Of a stretch of 59,486 bases of DNA, positions 50,612 through 59,217 are shown piece after piece. The position numbers and the translations under genes were made by a program. Location of the stretch: positions 1 to 59,486 of the forward strand of contig JANYDG010000080.1 in NCBI GenBank assembly GCA_025359885.1. The letters run 5' to 3'. Numbering within the stretch: the first letter of the stretch is position 1; each line of letters opens with the position of its first letter. Source of the stretch: Acidobacteriota bacterium (GTDB lineage: Bacteria > Acidobacteriota > Terriglobia > Terriglobales > Acidobacteriaceae). Under the pieces are notes generated by a model. The model ran no database searches. It was not told where the DNA came from and saw only the letters and a program-made list of their open reading frames with translations.

Positions 50612-51673
50612 TCACCACTCCAGCAGCAGCATCTCTGAGCAAAATCCTGGTCCCATCGCCACCAGCACACTGCGCGTGCCTCTGGCCGGCCGATGCTTGC
50701 GCATTACGTCGTCGAGCACCATCAGCACAGATGCCGACGAAAGATTCCCCGCCCGCCGCAGCGCATCCCAGCTGAGCGCAAAGTCTTCACGCGTCAGCCC
50801 CAGCGCCTCGGCGTTGGCTTCAAGCACCTTGGGCCCGCCGGTATGCATGATCCACGTGCCAATATCGCTGCGTGTTAGACCGTGCCCAGCAAGAAAGTCA
50901 TCAACATTGCGCCCCAGGTGCTGCCTGACTACAGTCGGTACGTCGGCTGAGAGCACAATCCGAAAGCCCTTCTCAGAAATCTCCCAGCCCATCACTTCCT
51001 GCGAATCGGGGTAGAAGGTAGCTTGACTCGCGACAATTGTGGGGCCGGCAATTTTCATCTCTTCTGCAAGCTTGTCGCCAACGACCAGCACCGCGGCACA
51101 GCCATCGCCAAACAGGCCGGAAGAGATCAGGTTGGGCACCGAAATGTTGTCACGCTGCCAGGTGAGCGAGCAGAGCTCCACACTCAGCAGAATGGCAGCC
51201 TGGTCGGGGTAGGCCCTCACATAGTCGGCTGCGCGCGCCAGACCCGAGGCTCCCGCCACGCAACCCAGACCAAAGATGGGCGTACGCTTGATGTGCGAGG
51301 GTAGCCTGAGTGTGTTGATGAGCCGCGCTTCAATCGAGGGGCAGGCAATCCCCGTGACTGAAACGGAAATGATGGTCCCAATCTTTTCCGGAGCCAGGCC
51401 GGTCTCGCGAAGCAGCCCGCTTATGGCCTCGGCACCCAGCTTTTCAGCCGTCTCGATCCACACGTCATTGGTCTTGCCCCATGTGTCAAGGGTGTAATAC
51501 TCCGCAAGAGGGCGACAAAAATATCGCCCCTCAACGCCGGTGCGGGAGTGTAACCGCTCCAGTACTGCGGCGTTTTCCATGCCCTTGTCCCAATAAGTCT
51601 TCAGCGCTGCCAATACTTCGTCCTGGCTGAAGTAGTAGGGCGGGAACGCCATCGTGGTCGCAACAATTCTCAA
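50612..51673 (-). CDS. Type III polyketide synthase (chalcone/stilbene synthase-like)
   Basis: A 353-residue thiolase-fold enzyme building alkylresorcinol- or pyrone-type products from a fatty or aromatic starter and malonyl-CoA. The catalytic triad is visible: C138 (FGLGCVAGASGL), H277 (WIMHTGGPKVLE) and N310 (RRAGNLSSASVLMVL). The C-terminal MGPGFCSEMLLLEW is typical. It is followed by an FAD oxidoreductase, but the methyltransferase genes that often accompany such pairs are missing within the window. Confidence 0.92.
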   Translation of the reverse strand: MRIVATTMAFPPYYFSQDEVLAALKTYWDKGMENAAVLERLHSRTGVEGRYFCRPLAEYYTLDTWGKTNDVWIETAEKLGAEAISGLLRETGLAPEKIGTIISVSVTGIACPSIEARLINTLRLPSHIKRTPIFGLGCVAGASGLARAADYVRAYPDQAAILLSVELCSLTWQRDNISVPNLISSGLFGDGCAAVLVVGDKLAEEMKIAGPTIVASQATFYPDSQEVMGWEISEKGFRIVLSADVPTVVRQHLGRNVDDFLAGHGLTRSDIGTWIMHTGGPKVLEANAEALGLTREDFALSWDALRRAGNLSSASVLMVLDDVMRKHRPARGTRSVLVAMGPGFCSEMLLLEW

Positions 51674-51878
51674 ATGCCGATTCTCGGTTTCCGGGCAGCC
51701 CTGCCTTCAATCAATACAAAGGTCTAACTCAAGCGCACCTCCTCATTGTACGGAGACGCTTCGGGGCAAATTGTCACATTGAGGCGAGCGAATGACTCGA
51801 TACGGTAATTTCTTTGCGCAGGGCCGAAAACCGGCTCACGCTTCCGCGCATCGACGGCCCGTGCCATCGCCTGTCCCC

Positions 51879-51922
51879 TAATCTTGTCCTTTAATCCTGT
51901 CCCCTAATCTTGTCTCTTAATC
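51879..51922. repeat. 13-bp tandem repeat, about 3.4 copies
   Basis: Units TAATCTTGTCCTT, TAATCCTGTCCCC, TAATCTTGTCTCT and a partial TAATC, preceded by a partial CTGTCCCC. The array covers the phoU stop codon on the minus strand (51917-51919). Confidence 0.9.
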
Positions 51923-52588
51923 TGAGGCGAGGCTCAGCGCGTGGCGCACATCCGCACCCCGAATCCAGAAGATCACGTCGGTCGCGATGTTGGTCGCGTG
52001 GTCGGCGATGCGCTCCAGGTTGCGCGATATCAGGATTCCGTTGAGTGCCTGCGGGGTATATTCCGGATGGAGTTGTATCAGTGCCAGCAGGTTTTTCTGT
52101 GCGCTGCGGTTCATCCGGTCAATCTCATCATCCATCAGCCGCACCGAGTCAGCCACCTGCGCGTCGCCCTCCAGCAGCGCCTGCAAAGCAGTTCGAATCA
52201 TCCGGCTGGCATACTCGCCCATCGCGCCGATATCCACCGGCAGATCCACTTCTGGCAGATCCAGCACGTCGCCCGTCCGGATGGCAATGCTCATTGACTG
52301 GTCGCCAATGCGCTCCAGGTCGCCATTCATTTTGATAACGGCCAGAATGAAGCGCAGGTCGATGGCCATCGGCTGTTCCTTGGCCAGCAGCTCGTAAGCC
52401 ATCTCATCGAGAGCGCGTTGGGCCGAGTTGATCGCAGTCTCGTTTTCGCGCACGTAATGGCACAGGCCTGCGTCCCGCTGCAGATACGCATCGACGGATG
52501 CTTCAACGGCCTGTTGGGCCAAAGCCGCCATGGCCAGAATCTTGTCTTTCAATTCGGCCAGCTGGAGTTGAAAATGAATTCGCGGCAC
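51917..52588 (-). CDS. phoU: PhoU-family phosphate-signalling protein
   Basis: A 223-residue cytoplasmic protein of two repeated three-helix PhoU domains, each with the metal-binding E-x-x-x-D motif (GDLERIGDQSMSIA and NLERIADHATNIATDVIFW). PhoU links the Pst phosphate transporter to the PhoR kinase. There are no pst or pho genes beside it here. The start is taken as GTG 52588 with GGGAG 8 bp upstream; an upstream ATG at 52624 would extend it by 12 non-conserved residues. Confidence 0.92.
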   Translation of the reverse strand: MPRIHFQLQLAELKDKILAMAALAQQAVEASVDAYLQRDAGLCHYVRENETAINSAQRALDEMAYELLAKEQPMAIDLRFILAVIKMNGDLERIGDQSMSIAIRTGDVLDLPEVDLPVDIGAMGEYASRMIRTALQALLEGDAQVADSVRLMDDEIDRMNRSAQKNLLALIQLHPEYTPQALNGILISRNLERIADHATNIATDVIFWIRGADVRHALSLASD

Positions 52589-52830
52589 GGTGATGTCTCC
52601 CGGAAAGAAATTGCCCAAGCTCAATTGTAAGTACGATTGTGCACTTGTGTGTGTTACCGTCTCGCGAATATTGCTGTTCCAACGCGACTCGGCGCACCAA
52701 AACCGTCACTCTGCCGCCCGCAAACCTGCCATTTCCCGAAAAGAGAAAGGATTGCTCTACGGTCAACATCGCGCTTTGAGCTCAGTTCGTGCGCTTTTCT
52801 ACCGTCACACCGAGCAATTAAGCTGGAACC

Positions 52831-53496
52831 ATGTCTTCTGCCGAGTCGAAACCCCTGAAATCCATGGATCCGATGCTGAGCATCAATCCCGCAAACCATT
52901 CCGTGCTTGAGCTATATAAACTGATGACCGGCCTCATCGTTCCCCGGCCTGTGGCGCTGGTTTCGACCGTTGATCTCCGTGGAGTGCCCAACGTCGCCCC
53001 GTTCAGCTTCTTCTGCGGAGTCGGCTCAAACCCTCCAACCGTGCTTTTCTGCCCTTCTCTGCGTTCCGCAGGCAATGACCGCCCCGACGACCGCAAAGAT
53101 ACCCTGCGCAACGTCGAGCAGACCGGCGAATTCGTCATCAACATCGTCTCGGAGTCGCTCGCCGGCGCCAGCAACGCCACCGCAGCCGACGTTCCTCCAG
53201 AGGTAGATGAATTTCTTCTGGCTGGCCTCACCGCCGTTCCCAGCGAAGTGGTGCGCCCCCCACGCGTCGCTGAATCGCCGGCGCAGTTTGAGTGCAAGGT
53301 CATGCAGATCATTTTCACCGGCCAGGGAAATGGAGCCGGGGTCATCGTGCTCGGCGAAATCGTCCGCTTCCACGTCCGGGCCGATCTTGAGAGCAACTTC
53401 CGCATCGATGCTGCCAAACTCGATGCAGTCGGTCGCATGGCAGGCAACACCTGGGTCAACACCCACGGGCGTTTTGAGCTGGAACGTCCGAAATAG
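52831..53496 (+). CDS. Flavin reductase-like domain protein
   Basis: A 221-residue FMN-binding split-barrel protein. The core RPVALVSTVDLRGVPNVAPFSFF matches the flavin reductase-like (DIM6/NTAB) family, followed by the nucleotide contacts TLRNVEQTGEFVINIV. It probably binds FMN and reduces flavin for an unidentified oxygenase. The start is ATG 52831; no strong ribosome site is visible, so ATG 52864 or 52876 are alternatives. It converges with the MFS gene, with a 14-bp gap. Confidence 0.85.
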   Translation: MSSAESKPLKSMDPMLSINPANHSVLELYKLMTGLIVPRPVALVSTVDLRGVPNVAPFSFFCGVGSNPPTVLFCPSLRSAGNDRPDDRKDTLRNVEQTGEFVINIVSESLAGASNATAADVPPEVDEFLLAGLTAVPSEVVRPPRVAESPAQFECKVMQIIFTGQGNGAGVIVLGEIVRFHVRADLESNFRIDAAKLDAVGRMAGNTWVNTHGRFELERPK

Positions 53497-53510
53497 TCTT
53501 CGGCATTCGG

Positions 53511-54740
53511 CTAGCCGGCACTCAGTTCCCTGCCCCGGCTCTCTGTTCCGAGAGCCGTCACCGTCGCCAAAACTACAGCGACCAGTACGACCGTACCCGC
53601 GAGGACAGGTGAATAGCTGCCAATCCGCTCGGCCAGCGTGGTCTGCACCACCAGGTTACGTGAGGTGATCAGGTTGCCAAGCTGGTAGGCCAGACCGGGG
53701 AAAATAGCCCGTACCGGTCCCGGCGAAAGCTCGGTAAGGTAGGCTGGCACCACGCCCCAGGCTCCCTGCACCATGAATTGCATCATGAACGCACCCAGGC
53801 CCAGGATGACCGGGGTCGTTCCATAGGCAAACAGAGGCACAATCGGGATCGCCAGCAGTGCCGCCGTAATGATTGCCCGCCGACGCCCCCAGCGATCCGA
53901 CAGGGTGCCAAAAACGAAGCCCCCAGCCAGCGAACCGATGTTGTAGATCACGCCGAGAATGCCCACCGTTCCAGGAGAAAATCCTCGCCCCTTGAGCAGA
54001 AACGTCGGGTACATGTCCTGCGTGCCGTGCGAAAAGCTTGTAAACGCCGTCATCAGCAGGATCAGGAAGAGGAAGGTCGGCGCATAGGTCCAAAGCCGCC
54101 CCAGCAGCGGCGACGGTCGCACCCCCGCAGCATGCTGTCGCCGCGCTGCCAGCCATACCGGCGACTCCTCAACGCCGCTCCGGATGAAAAAGACCAGCAA
54201 TGCAGGTGCCGCGCCGATCATGAACAGCCCACGCCAGCCAATCCAGTGAAACAGCAGCCCAAAGGCGCCAGCAGCCAGCAGATACCCGATGGCGTAGCCC
54301 TCCTGCAGGATTCCAGAAAACACCCCGCGGCCCTCTTTGGGCAGCGTCTCAAAGGTGAGCGCCGCGCCAATGCCCCACACCCCTCCCATGGCGACGCCAA
54401 ACAGGGCACGCAACACCAGTAGAGAGTGCAGGCTCGGCGCAAAGGCGCAGCTCAACTCAACCGCTGAATAGCAGAGAATATTCACAATCAGGGTTGGCTT
54501 GCGGCCAAATCTGTCAGCCAGCGCGCCAAACAGCAGGGCCCCGACGGGCCGGAAAGCCAGCGTGAGAAATACTGCCTCGGCAACGCTCGAAACCTGGGTG
54601 TGAAACTCCCCGGCAATAGCCGGAATGCAGAAGACAAGCAGAAAGAAATCGAGTGCATCCAGCGACCAGCTGAGAAATGCAGCCAGAAAGGCATTGCGCT
54701 GTGGCCTGGTCAATCGACGAAAATGCTCTCCCACGTTCAT
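53511..54740 (-). CDS. MFS transporter (sialate/shikimate-type symporter group)
   Basis: A 409-residue transporter with twelve transmembrane helices and the MFS signature GALADRFGRKP after helix 2 and FGTLSDRWGRRRA after helix 8. The opening LTRPQRNAFLAAFLSWSLDALDFF with its conserved Asp pattern and the central domain boundary fit the metabolite:H+ symporter branch (NanT/ShiA-like). The substrate is unknown. I take ATG 54740; the frame is open to 54827, but the extra residues are not conserved in character. Confidence 0.87.
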   Translation of the reverse strand: MNVGEHFRRLTRPQRNAFLAAFLSWSLDALDFFLLVFCIPAIAGEFHTQVSSVAEAVFLTLAFRPVGALLFGALADRFGRKPTLIVNILCYSAVELSCAFAPSLHSLLVLRALFGVAMGGVWGIGAALTFETLPKEGRGVFSGILQEGYAIGYLLAAGAFGLLFHWIGWRGLFMIGAAPALLVFFIRSGVEESPVWLAARRQHAAGVRPSPLLGRLWTYAPTFLFLILLMTAFTSFSHGTQDMYPTFLLKGRGFSPGTVGILGVIYNIGSLAGGFVFGTLSDRWGRRRAIITAALLAIPIVPLFAYGTTPVILGLGAFMMQFMVQGAWGVVPAYLTELSPGPVRAIFPGLAYQLGNLITSRNLVVQTTLAERIGSYSPVLAGTVVLVAVVLATVTALGTESRGRELSAG

Positions 54741-55106
54741 TCCACGGAGCATACCAGACGCATCGCTGGCTCGAGGAGGAAACCTGAGGGTCAAAATAAA
54801 TAGGCAATCCGGTAATATTTGTTGCAACGACTATCCCGGTCGCGCATCATATGAACTGAAGCCCAACCCGGCTCAACATTGAATGACACAGATAGACTGG
54901 TTTTCGGCACAGTTCCCGCTCGGCTGGATGCCCACATCCTGACGAGATGCCCGTTCGGTAGAATTACCGTTCTTCCCGCAGAGAAATTCCCCGTTTTGCT
55001 CAACTGGCAAGGCGCACTGTATCCGTTTCAATTGGCGGCCCGCTGATACCAGGCGTTTCCACCATCCATCCCAAATTTAAAGCACACCCTTGAAAGGATT
55101 CTCCCA
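54741..55106. other. Divergent intergenic region, MFS transporter / YceI
   Basis: About 366 bp without a supported gene. A short inverted repeat, CGGTA-GAAT-TACCG (54956-54969), is the only symmetric element noticed. Open frames in it lack ribosome sites and coding character. Confidence 0.5.
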
Positions 55107-55682
55107 ATGAAGCTACTGAAAATCTCCGCTGCACTTCTGGCCCTCGCCGCTCCCTTTGCCATGGCCCAGACCTCCACTTGGAAGTCGGACGCAGCCCACA
55201 GCGAAGTCGACTTCACCATCAAGCATCTCGCCGTATCCAACGTTCACGGCCGCTTCGGTCACGTCGATGCCACCATCGTTTATGACGAAAAAGACATTGC
55301 AAAATCCACCGTCAACGCCACCATCGACGTTGCCGGTGTCAACACCGGTGAAGAGCCGCGCGACAAACACCTCAAGACTGACAGCTTTTTTGACGTTGCC
55401 AAGTTCACCACGGCCACCTTTGTGAGCACCAGCGTCGCCAAGGGCGGTTCTGGACTCCTTGTCTCTGGCAACCTGACCATCAAGGGCGTCACCAAGCCAG
55501 TCGTTCTCGACGTTGAAGGCCCCTCCGCGGCAGTTACCGGCATGGACAAGAAGCCCCACGTTGGCTTCGCCGCCTCCACCACCATCCACCGCACCGACTT
55601 CGGTATCGGCGCTGGCTTCCCCGCAGCCGTGCTCGGCGAAGACGTCAAGATCAGCATCGATCTCGACGCAGCCAAGCAGTAA
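55107..55682 (+). CDS. YceI-family periplasmic protein
   Basis: A 191-residue exported lipid-binding protein. Signal peptide residues 1-20 (cleavage at AMA-Q), then the whole YceI lipocalin-like barrel: TWKSDAAHSEVDFTIKHLAVSNVHGRFG, the middle FDVAKFTTATF stretch and GNLTIKGVTKPVVLDVE. Homologues bind polyisoprenoids. ATG 55107 has AAAGGA 8 bp upstream. About 100 bp separate it from the MarR gene on the same strand. Confidence 0.92.
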   Translation: MKLLKISAALLALAAPFAMAQTSTWKSDAAHSEVDFTIKHLAVSNVHGRFGHVDATIVYDEKDIAKSTVNATIDVAGVNTGEEPRDKHLKTDSFFDVAKFTTATFVSTSVAKGGSGLLVSGNLTIKGVTKPVVLDVEGPSAAVTGMDKKPHVGFAASTTIHRTDFGIGAGFPAAVLGEDVKISIDLDAAKQ

Positions 55683-55783
55683 CTCTGCGTATCACCCGAC
55701 CATCCCGGGGTTTCGATCCTACCCGTCAGGTCCAGACCCTGGGATCAGCCTTCAAATATCCGCAGTTCAACCAGGAGCGCGTC

Positions 55784-56359
55784 ATGGCAAAACCTGCGTC
55801 AGGGCCAGAGCCGGCGGTGCGCTTCTCCAGCCCTTATGAAGAGGCGCTGCTCAACGTACTTCGCTCCGCCGACTATCTGCATCGCGAATTTCAGCTGCGC
55901 CTGAAGCCCTCTGGTCTCACCGAAACGCAATATAACGTGCTCAGAATCTTGCGCTCAGCCCGGCCCTCCGGTCTCACCTGTTCGGCCATCGGCCGCAGCA
56001 TGATTACCCCCGAGCCCGACATTACCCGGCTGCTCAATCGGCTCAAAGCCCAGAAAATGCTCACACAGCAGCGCGACACTCACGACCGGCGCGTCGTGTG
56101 GACACACATCACCGCCTCAGGGCTGGATGCTTTGGCGCAGTTGGATGGGATTGTCGAACAAGCTCCCAAAGACCTCTTCCGTCATCTCTCAGGCGAAGAA
56201 CTCCAGGAATTGACCCGGCTGGTCAAAAAGCTTCGTTGTGGCGAGCAGATTTGCCCTGAAAAAGTTCAGGCTTCCCAAACTGGGAAGCCTTCGTTTACCG
56301 GGAAGCCGTCTTTGCAACGTTTGCCACCATCTGCTCTTCTTCGCCATCCCCCTGAATAA
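55784..56359 (+). CDS. MarR-family transcriptional regulator
   Basis: A 191-residue winged-helix regulator: ETQYNVLRILRSARPSGLTC, the recognition helix region PEPDITRLLNRLKAQK and the wing DTHDRRVVWTHIT. A dimerisation helix follows (LSGEELQELTRLVKKLR). The C-terminus from about residue 160 is a low-complexity extension (GKPSFTGKPS) that contains a hairpin and overlaps the 3' end of the opposing NarL gene by 65 bp. A ribosome site is seen as CCAGGAGCGCGTC upstream of the ATG. Confidence 0.9.
   Translation: MAKPASGPEPAVRFSSPYEEALLNVLRSADYLHREFQLRLKPSGLTETQYNVLRILRSARPSGLTCSAIGRSMITPEPDITRLLNRLKAQKMLTQQRDTHDRRVVWTHITASGLDALAQLDGIVEQAPKDLFRHLSGEELQELTRLVKKLRCGEQICPEKVQASQTGKPSFTGKPSLQRLPPSALLRHPPE
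56268..56290. terminator. Hairpin inside the MarR 3' end
   Basis: A 9-bp stem, AGGCTTCCC/GGGAAGCCT, with a 5-nt loop, followed by TCGTTT. It may end the NarL transcript on the minus strand or the MarR transcript on the plus strand. Confidence 0.45.
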
Positions 56360-57065
56360 TCTTGTGGTGAAGACAGTAAAGAGCCAGCTCCAGGCGATCA
56401 GACACGCCGAGCTTGTCGTAAATCTTGCGCAGATAGTTTTTGATGACCTGCTCGGTCGTTCCCAACTGGTAGGCAATTTCCTTGTTCCGCTTGCCCTGGG
56501 TGATGCAGGTAATGATCGCCATCTCTTTGGGCGAGAGCCGAGGCTGCGTCCGCGGGCTTACCAGAGCAGCCGCTTGCGAACGATAGGCCTCGATGACCAG
56601 GTTGACGCTTTGATTGTCGATCCAGGTTTCACCGCCGGCAATCTTGCGAATGCACTTGACCAGCAGATCCGGAGAGATGGCGCGAGAGATGATGCCGCGC
56701 ACACCACGACGGTACAGCTCGACGGTGTGACTCTCGTCTGCATTGGAAGCCTGAACGATAATCTTGACGTTGGGCGCGAGCCGCAGCAGCTCAGGAATGG
56801 CATTGGCAGTTCCCGTCAGCATCCCACCCTCAAGCAGCACAACATCCGAGGGGTAACGCTGCACGGCCGCGTGCAGATTTTCAATCGAGTCAGCCTGCGC
56901 CACGACGCGCACGTCATCCTCAAGCGCGAACACCTTGCGGATGCCGACCCGGTAAATTGCCTGCGAGTCCGCCAGGATCACGCGGATCGTGCCAGGCTTG
57001 ACTCCGGATCCTAGAACGTCACCCTCTGGAGCATCCTCCAGAAGATCCATCTTAATGACTGCCAT
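56295..57065 (-). CDS. NarL/LuxR-type regulator with phosphoacceptor-less receiver
   Basis: A 256-residue regulator: a receiver-like domain (about residues 26-145) and a LuxR helix-turn-helix domain (SPKEMAIITCITQGKRNKEIAYQLGT onward). In normal receivers the phosphoacceptor Asp ends the third strand (VVLLD); here it is E79 (DVVLLEGGML), and the conserved Lys of GYLLK is R128 (GIISR). It therefore probably works without phosphorylation, or Glu mimics the phosphorylated state. It lies 14 bp downstream of the PilZ gene, so the two are likely co-transcribed. Confidence 0.87.
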   Translation of the reverse strand: MAVIKMDLLEDAPEGDVLGSGVKPGTIRVILADSQAIYRVGIRKVFALEDDVRVVAQADSIENLHAAVQRYPSDVVLLEGGMLTGTANAIPELLRLAPNVKIIVQASNADESHTVELYRRGVRGIISRAISPDLLVKCIRKIAGGETWIDNQSVNLVIEAYRSQAAALVSPRTQPRLSPKEMAIITCITQGKRNKEIAYQLGTTEQVIKNYLRKIYDKLGVSDRLELALYCLHHKIIQGDGEEEQMVANVAKTASR

Positions 57066-57079
57066 ATGTGCCCATGAAG

Positions 57080-57439
57080 TTACTGATCTGCAAATCTGTA
57101 CTCATCAATGGTTGCAGCGGTGGAGTACCCAGATTGGGTTGCGTTACAGCGTACCACACGTCCGCGACAATGAACCAGCACATCTCTAGGCGTTCCCAGG
57201 ATCTCCCCTGGCATACGCAATGAGAATCCAATCAGCGTTCCCATCATCATCGATCGGTCCGTAATGAAGAGAACCCCGCTCGCAGAAACGTTGTGCGTCA
57301 CTGCAGCAAACTCTTCATGATCCGTCGACAACAAAACGGGGAGGCTCAGAGGAAACCGCACCGCGCAGCGAACCTCTTGACGAGGCGCACTACCGATACT
57401 TGTTGGTGAAACAGTTAACCCTGGGTTCGTTGGATTCAT
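57080..57439 (-). CDS. PilZ domain protein, candidate c-di-GMP receptor
   Basis: A 119-residue single-domain protein with the two c-di-GMP-binding motifs: an RxxxR-type segment (RQEVRCAVRFPL, about residues 20-31) and NVSASG (the D/NxSxxG motif, about 50-55). The C-terminal strands include HCRGRVVRC. It lies directly upstream of the NarL-type gene and, with the two EAL proteins, suggests c-di-GMP signalling in this region. Motif 1 is slightly irregular, so binding is likely but not certain. Confidence 0.82.
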   Translation of the reverse strand: MNPTNPGLTVSPTSIGSAPRQEVRCAVRFPLSLPVLLSTDHEEFAAVTHNVSASGVLFITDRSMMMGTLIGFSLRMPGEILGTPRDVLVHCRGRVVRCNATQSGYSTAATIDEYRFADQ

Positions 57440-57734
57440 TGAGCTAAATCCCTTTCGCGAACAATACCACTACTCTACCTCAAATTGGGTATGTACAAGA
57501 AAGTACCAAAGTTTCTTTCACTTGCAGCAACTCTAGCGTTAAACTAATGCGCCCGGAAATCCCCCCTTTGGGTCATCTCCTTACGCCCTTTCGACCATTT
57601 CCGCTCCCGCCAGAGGAAATTGCGGCTCAGGTTCAGGTTACCGAAGGGCGCGGCAAACGAGCACCGAGGGCGCATCAAAAGGCTATTAACCAAACAGGTA
57701 CCCTACCTTCCCGCTGGTAACCAAATCGTCAGTT
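57440..57734. other. Intergenic region upstream of the PilZ gene
   Basis: About 295 bp; a short GTAC-AAGAAA-GTAC palindrome lies near 57496-57509. No supported gene or clear terminator was seen. Confidence 0.45.
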
Positions 57735-59033
57735 TTACCGCCAGAAAGCAGCCGAAGAGCCCACCCACTCCTGATCTCGATTGTGGTCCACACCCATCAT
57801 TTTTCCACGTCCCAGACGCACCAGCGAGATCACCGGAGTCAACTCGCCCCCATCCGGCCATAGATATAAGATACGAATTTCGGCCTGCGTCAGCCCGTGC
57901 GGTGTTTCCACAGTCGGCACAAAATCCATGCGCTGCTGCAACAGGTAATTCCCCCGCTCCGCTTCCGGTATTGCCTCCAGTTCCCCACGGCTGGGACCAA
58001 ACTGAATGCCCTTGCCGGCGAAAGAGAAGAGCGGTTTCAACAGCAAGTCGCCGTACACGGTTTGTTCAGCATCACCCTCCGGGAGCTTGACCCCGGCCGC
58101 CCGCAGCCGTTCAAACCCTGCACCGGCCAGGAAATCCACCAGAAATTCTGCCGGGGGCACCACCGACCGGGCAGCGTCGCCACCCCATGCTTCAACCTCG
58201 TTCGACCCGGAAGGCAAGCTCAGCCACGGCAGGGCGTACTTGCTGATGAGAAAGTACCAGTTGGGATGACCAGCCCACTCGACCTCCCACTCCGCTGTCA
58301 GATCAAAGGGCAACTCAATCTTGCGCACCACCATTTCGTCGGCGATGGCACGGTTATAGATGCGGTGGATAGGCACCAGCGCACCCGACTCACTCCGGTA
58401 ATGAAGCTTCTTCCCAACCGGAACCAGGCTGGCAATGTCCACCACGTGGATTCCCAATTCACGACCCGTGACCAGAAAATCAGGCAACGTCTTCTGATGC
58501 AGCGGATCCACCTCGATAAGGACGACGTTCTCGGCCGCATGAGTACCCAGCACAGTTCGGCGCAACAGCGCCCAAAAGCGCGCCCGGTCCAATCCTCCAA
58601 GATAAAAGCCCAGCGTTTCCGCAATCCCAAAGACTTCCCGGTACGCCTCGTTCAAGACCGATTGATAGCCGTACACCGATGGAAAGGCCTGAATCTCAAC
58701 CAATTTTGGCCGAAGAGTGTGATTCTCACCCTCGACGAGCGCAAAATCGGCTGTCAGGAAATTCGGATGGTCCGATTTTCCCGCCACCAGAAAGGGGGCA
58801 GGAATCGACTCCCTGGCCGCGGCCAGATACTCCGGCCAGCCCAGCAGACGATGCGTGAGCGCTGCACCAGCCGCTGCCATTGCATCGAGCATTGCCTTGG
58901 GAAGAAAGACCGGAGTTTCGGCAACCCGAAATCCTACCCGCGTGCCACAACGAAGCGCCATGGCTTCAAGCAACGCCTGGTAATTCTCAGTTTGGTAACT
59001 TTCGTTATATTTTCGCCGTAGATCTAGAAGCAT
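57735..59033 (-). CDS. Conserved hypothetical protein, ATP-grasp-like
   Basis: A 432-residue protein with no signal peptide. The C-terminal half resembles an ATP-grasp fold: LLLKPLFSFAGKGIQFG (a lysine and glycine loop), then NYLLQQRMDFVPTVETP and EIRILYLW, followed by a basic-acidic finish. The N-terminal half (ADFALVEGENHTLRPKLVEIQAFPS) is also reminiscent of ATP-grasp substrate lobes. No named family can be given with confidence. The start ATG 59033 is preceded by GGAG about 6 bp upstream. It is divergent from a repetitive exported protein. Confidence 0.65.
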   Translation of the reverse strand: MLLDLRRKYNESYQTENYQALLEAMALRCGTRVGFRVAETPVFLPKAMLDAMAAAGAALTHRLLGWPEYLAAARESIPAPFLVAGKSDHPNFLTADFALVEGENHTLRPKLVEIQAFPSVYGYQSVLNEAYREVFGIAETLGFYLGGLDRARFWALLRRTVLGTHAAENVVLIEVDPLHQKTLPDFLVTGRELGIHVVDIASLVPVGKKLHYRSESGALVPIHRIYNRAIADEMVVRKIELPFDLTAEWEVEWAGHPNWYFLISKYALPWLSLPSGSNEVEAWGGDAARSVVPPAEFLVDFLAGAGFERLRAAGVKLPEGDAEQTVYGDLLLKPLFSFAGKGIQFGPSRGELEAIPEAERGNYLLQQRMDFVPTVETPHGLTQAEIRILYLWPDGGELTPVISLVRLGRGKMMGVDHNRDQEWVGSSAAFWR

Positions 59034-59217
59034 TCAGTAATCTCCAAACGGATTTGAGTACTCACAATTCCCGTCCATTTGCGCGTTACCACTTTTTCGG
59101 GAAAAGGAAAAGTCCAAAGTTGATGTTTTTTCCACATTTACGTCTTTCGCAGTATCTCCGATAACCCATTTGAGGTAGTCTTTGCATAGAATCCGTTTCA
59201 CAAAAAGGAGAATTCCC

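Noticed and set aside
54791-55003. A 70-codon minus-strand gene between MFS and YceI
   Set aside because: It lacks a ribosome-binding site, coding periodicity and any recognisable domain.
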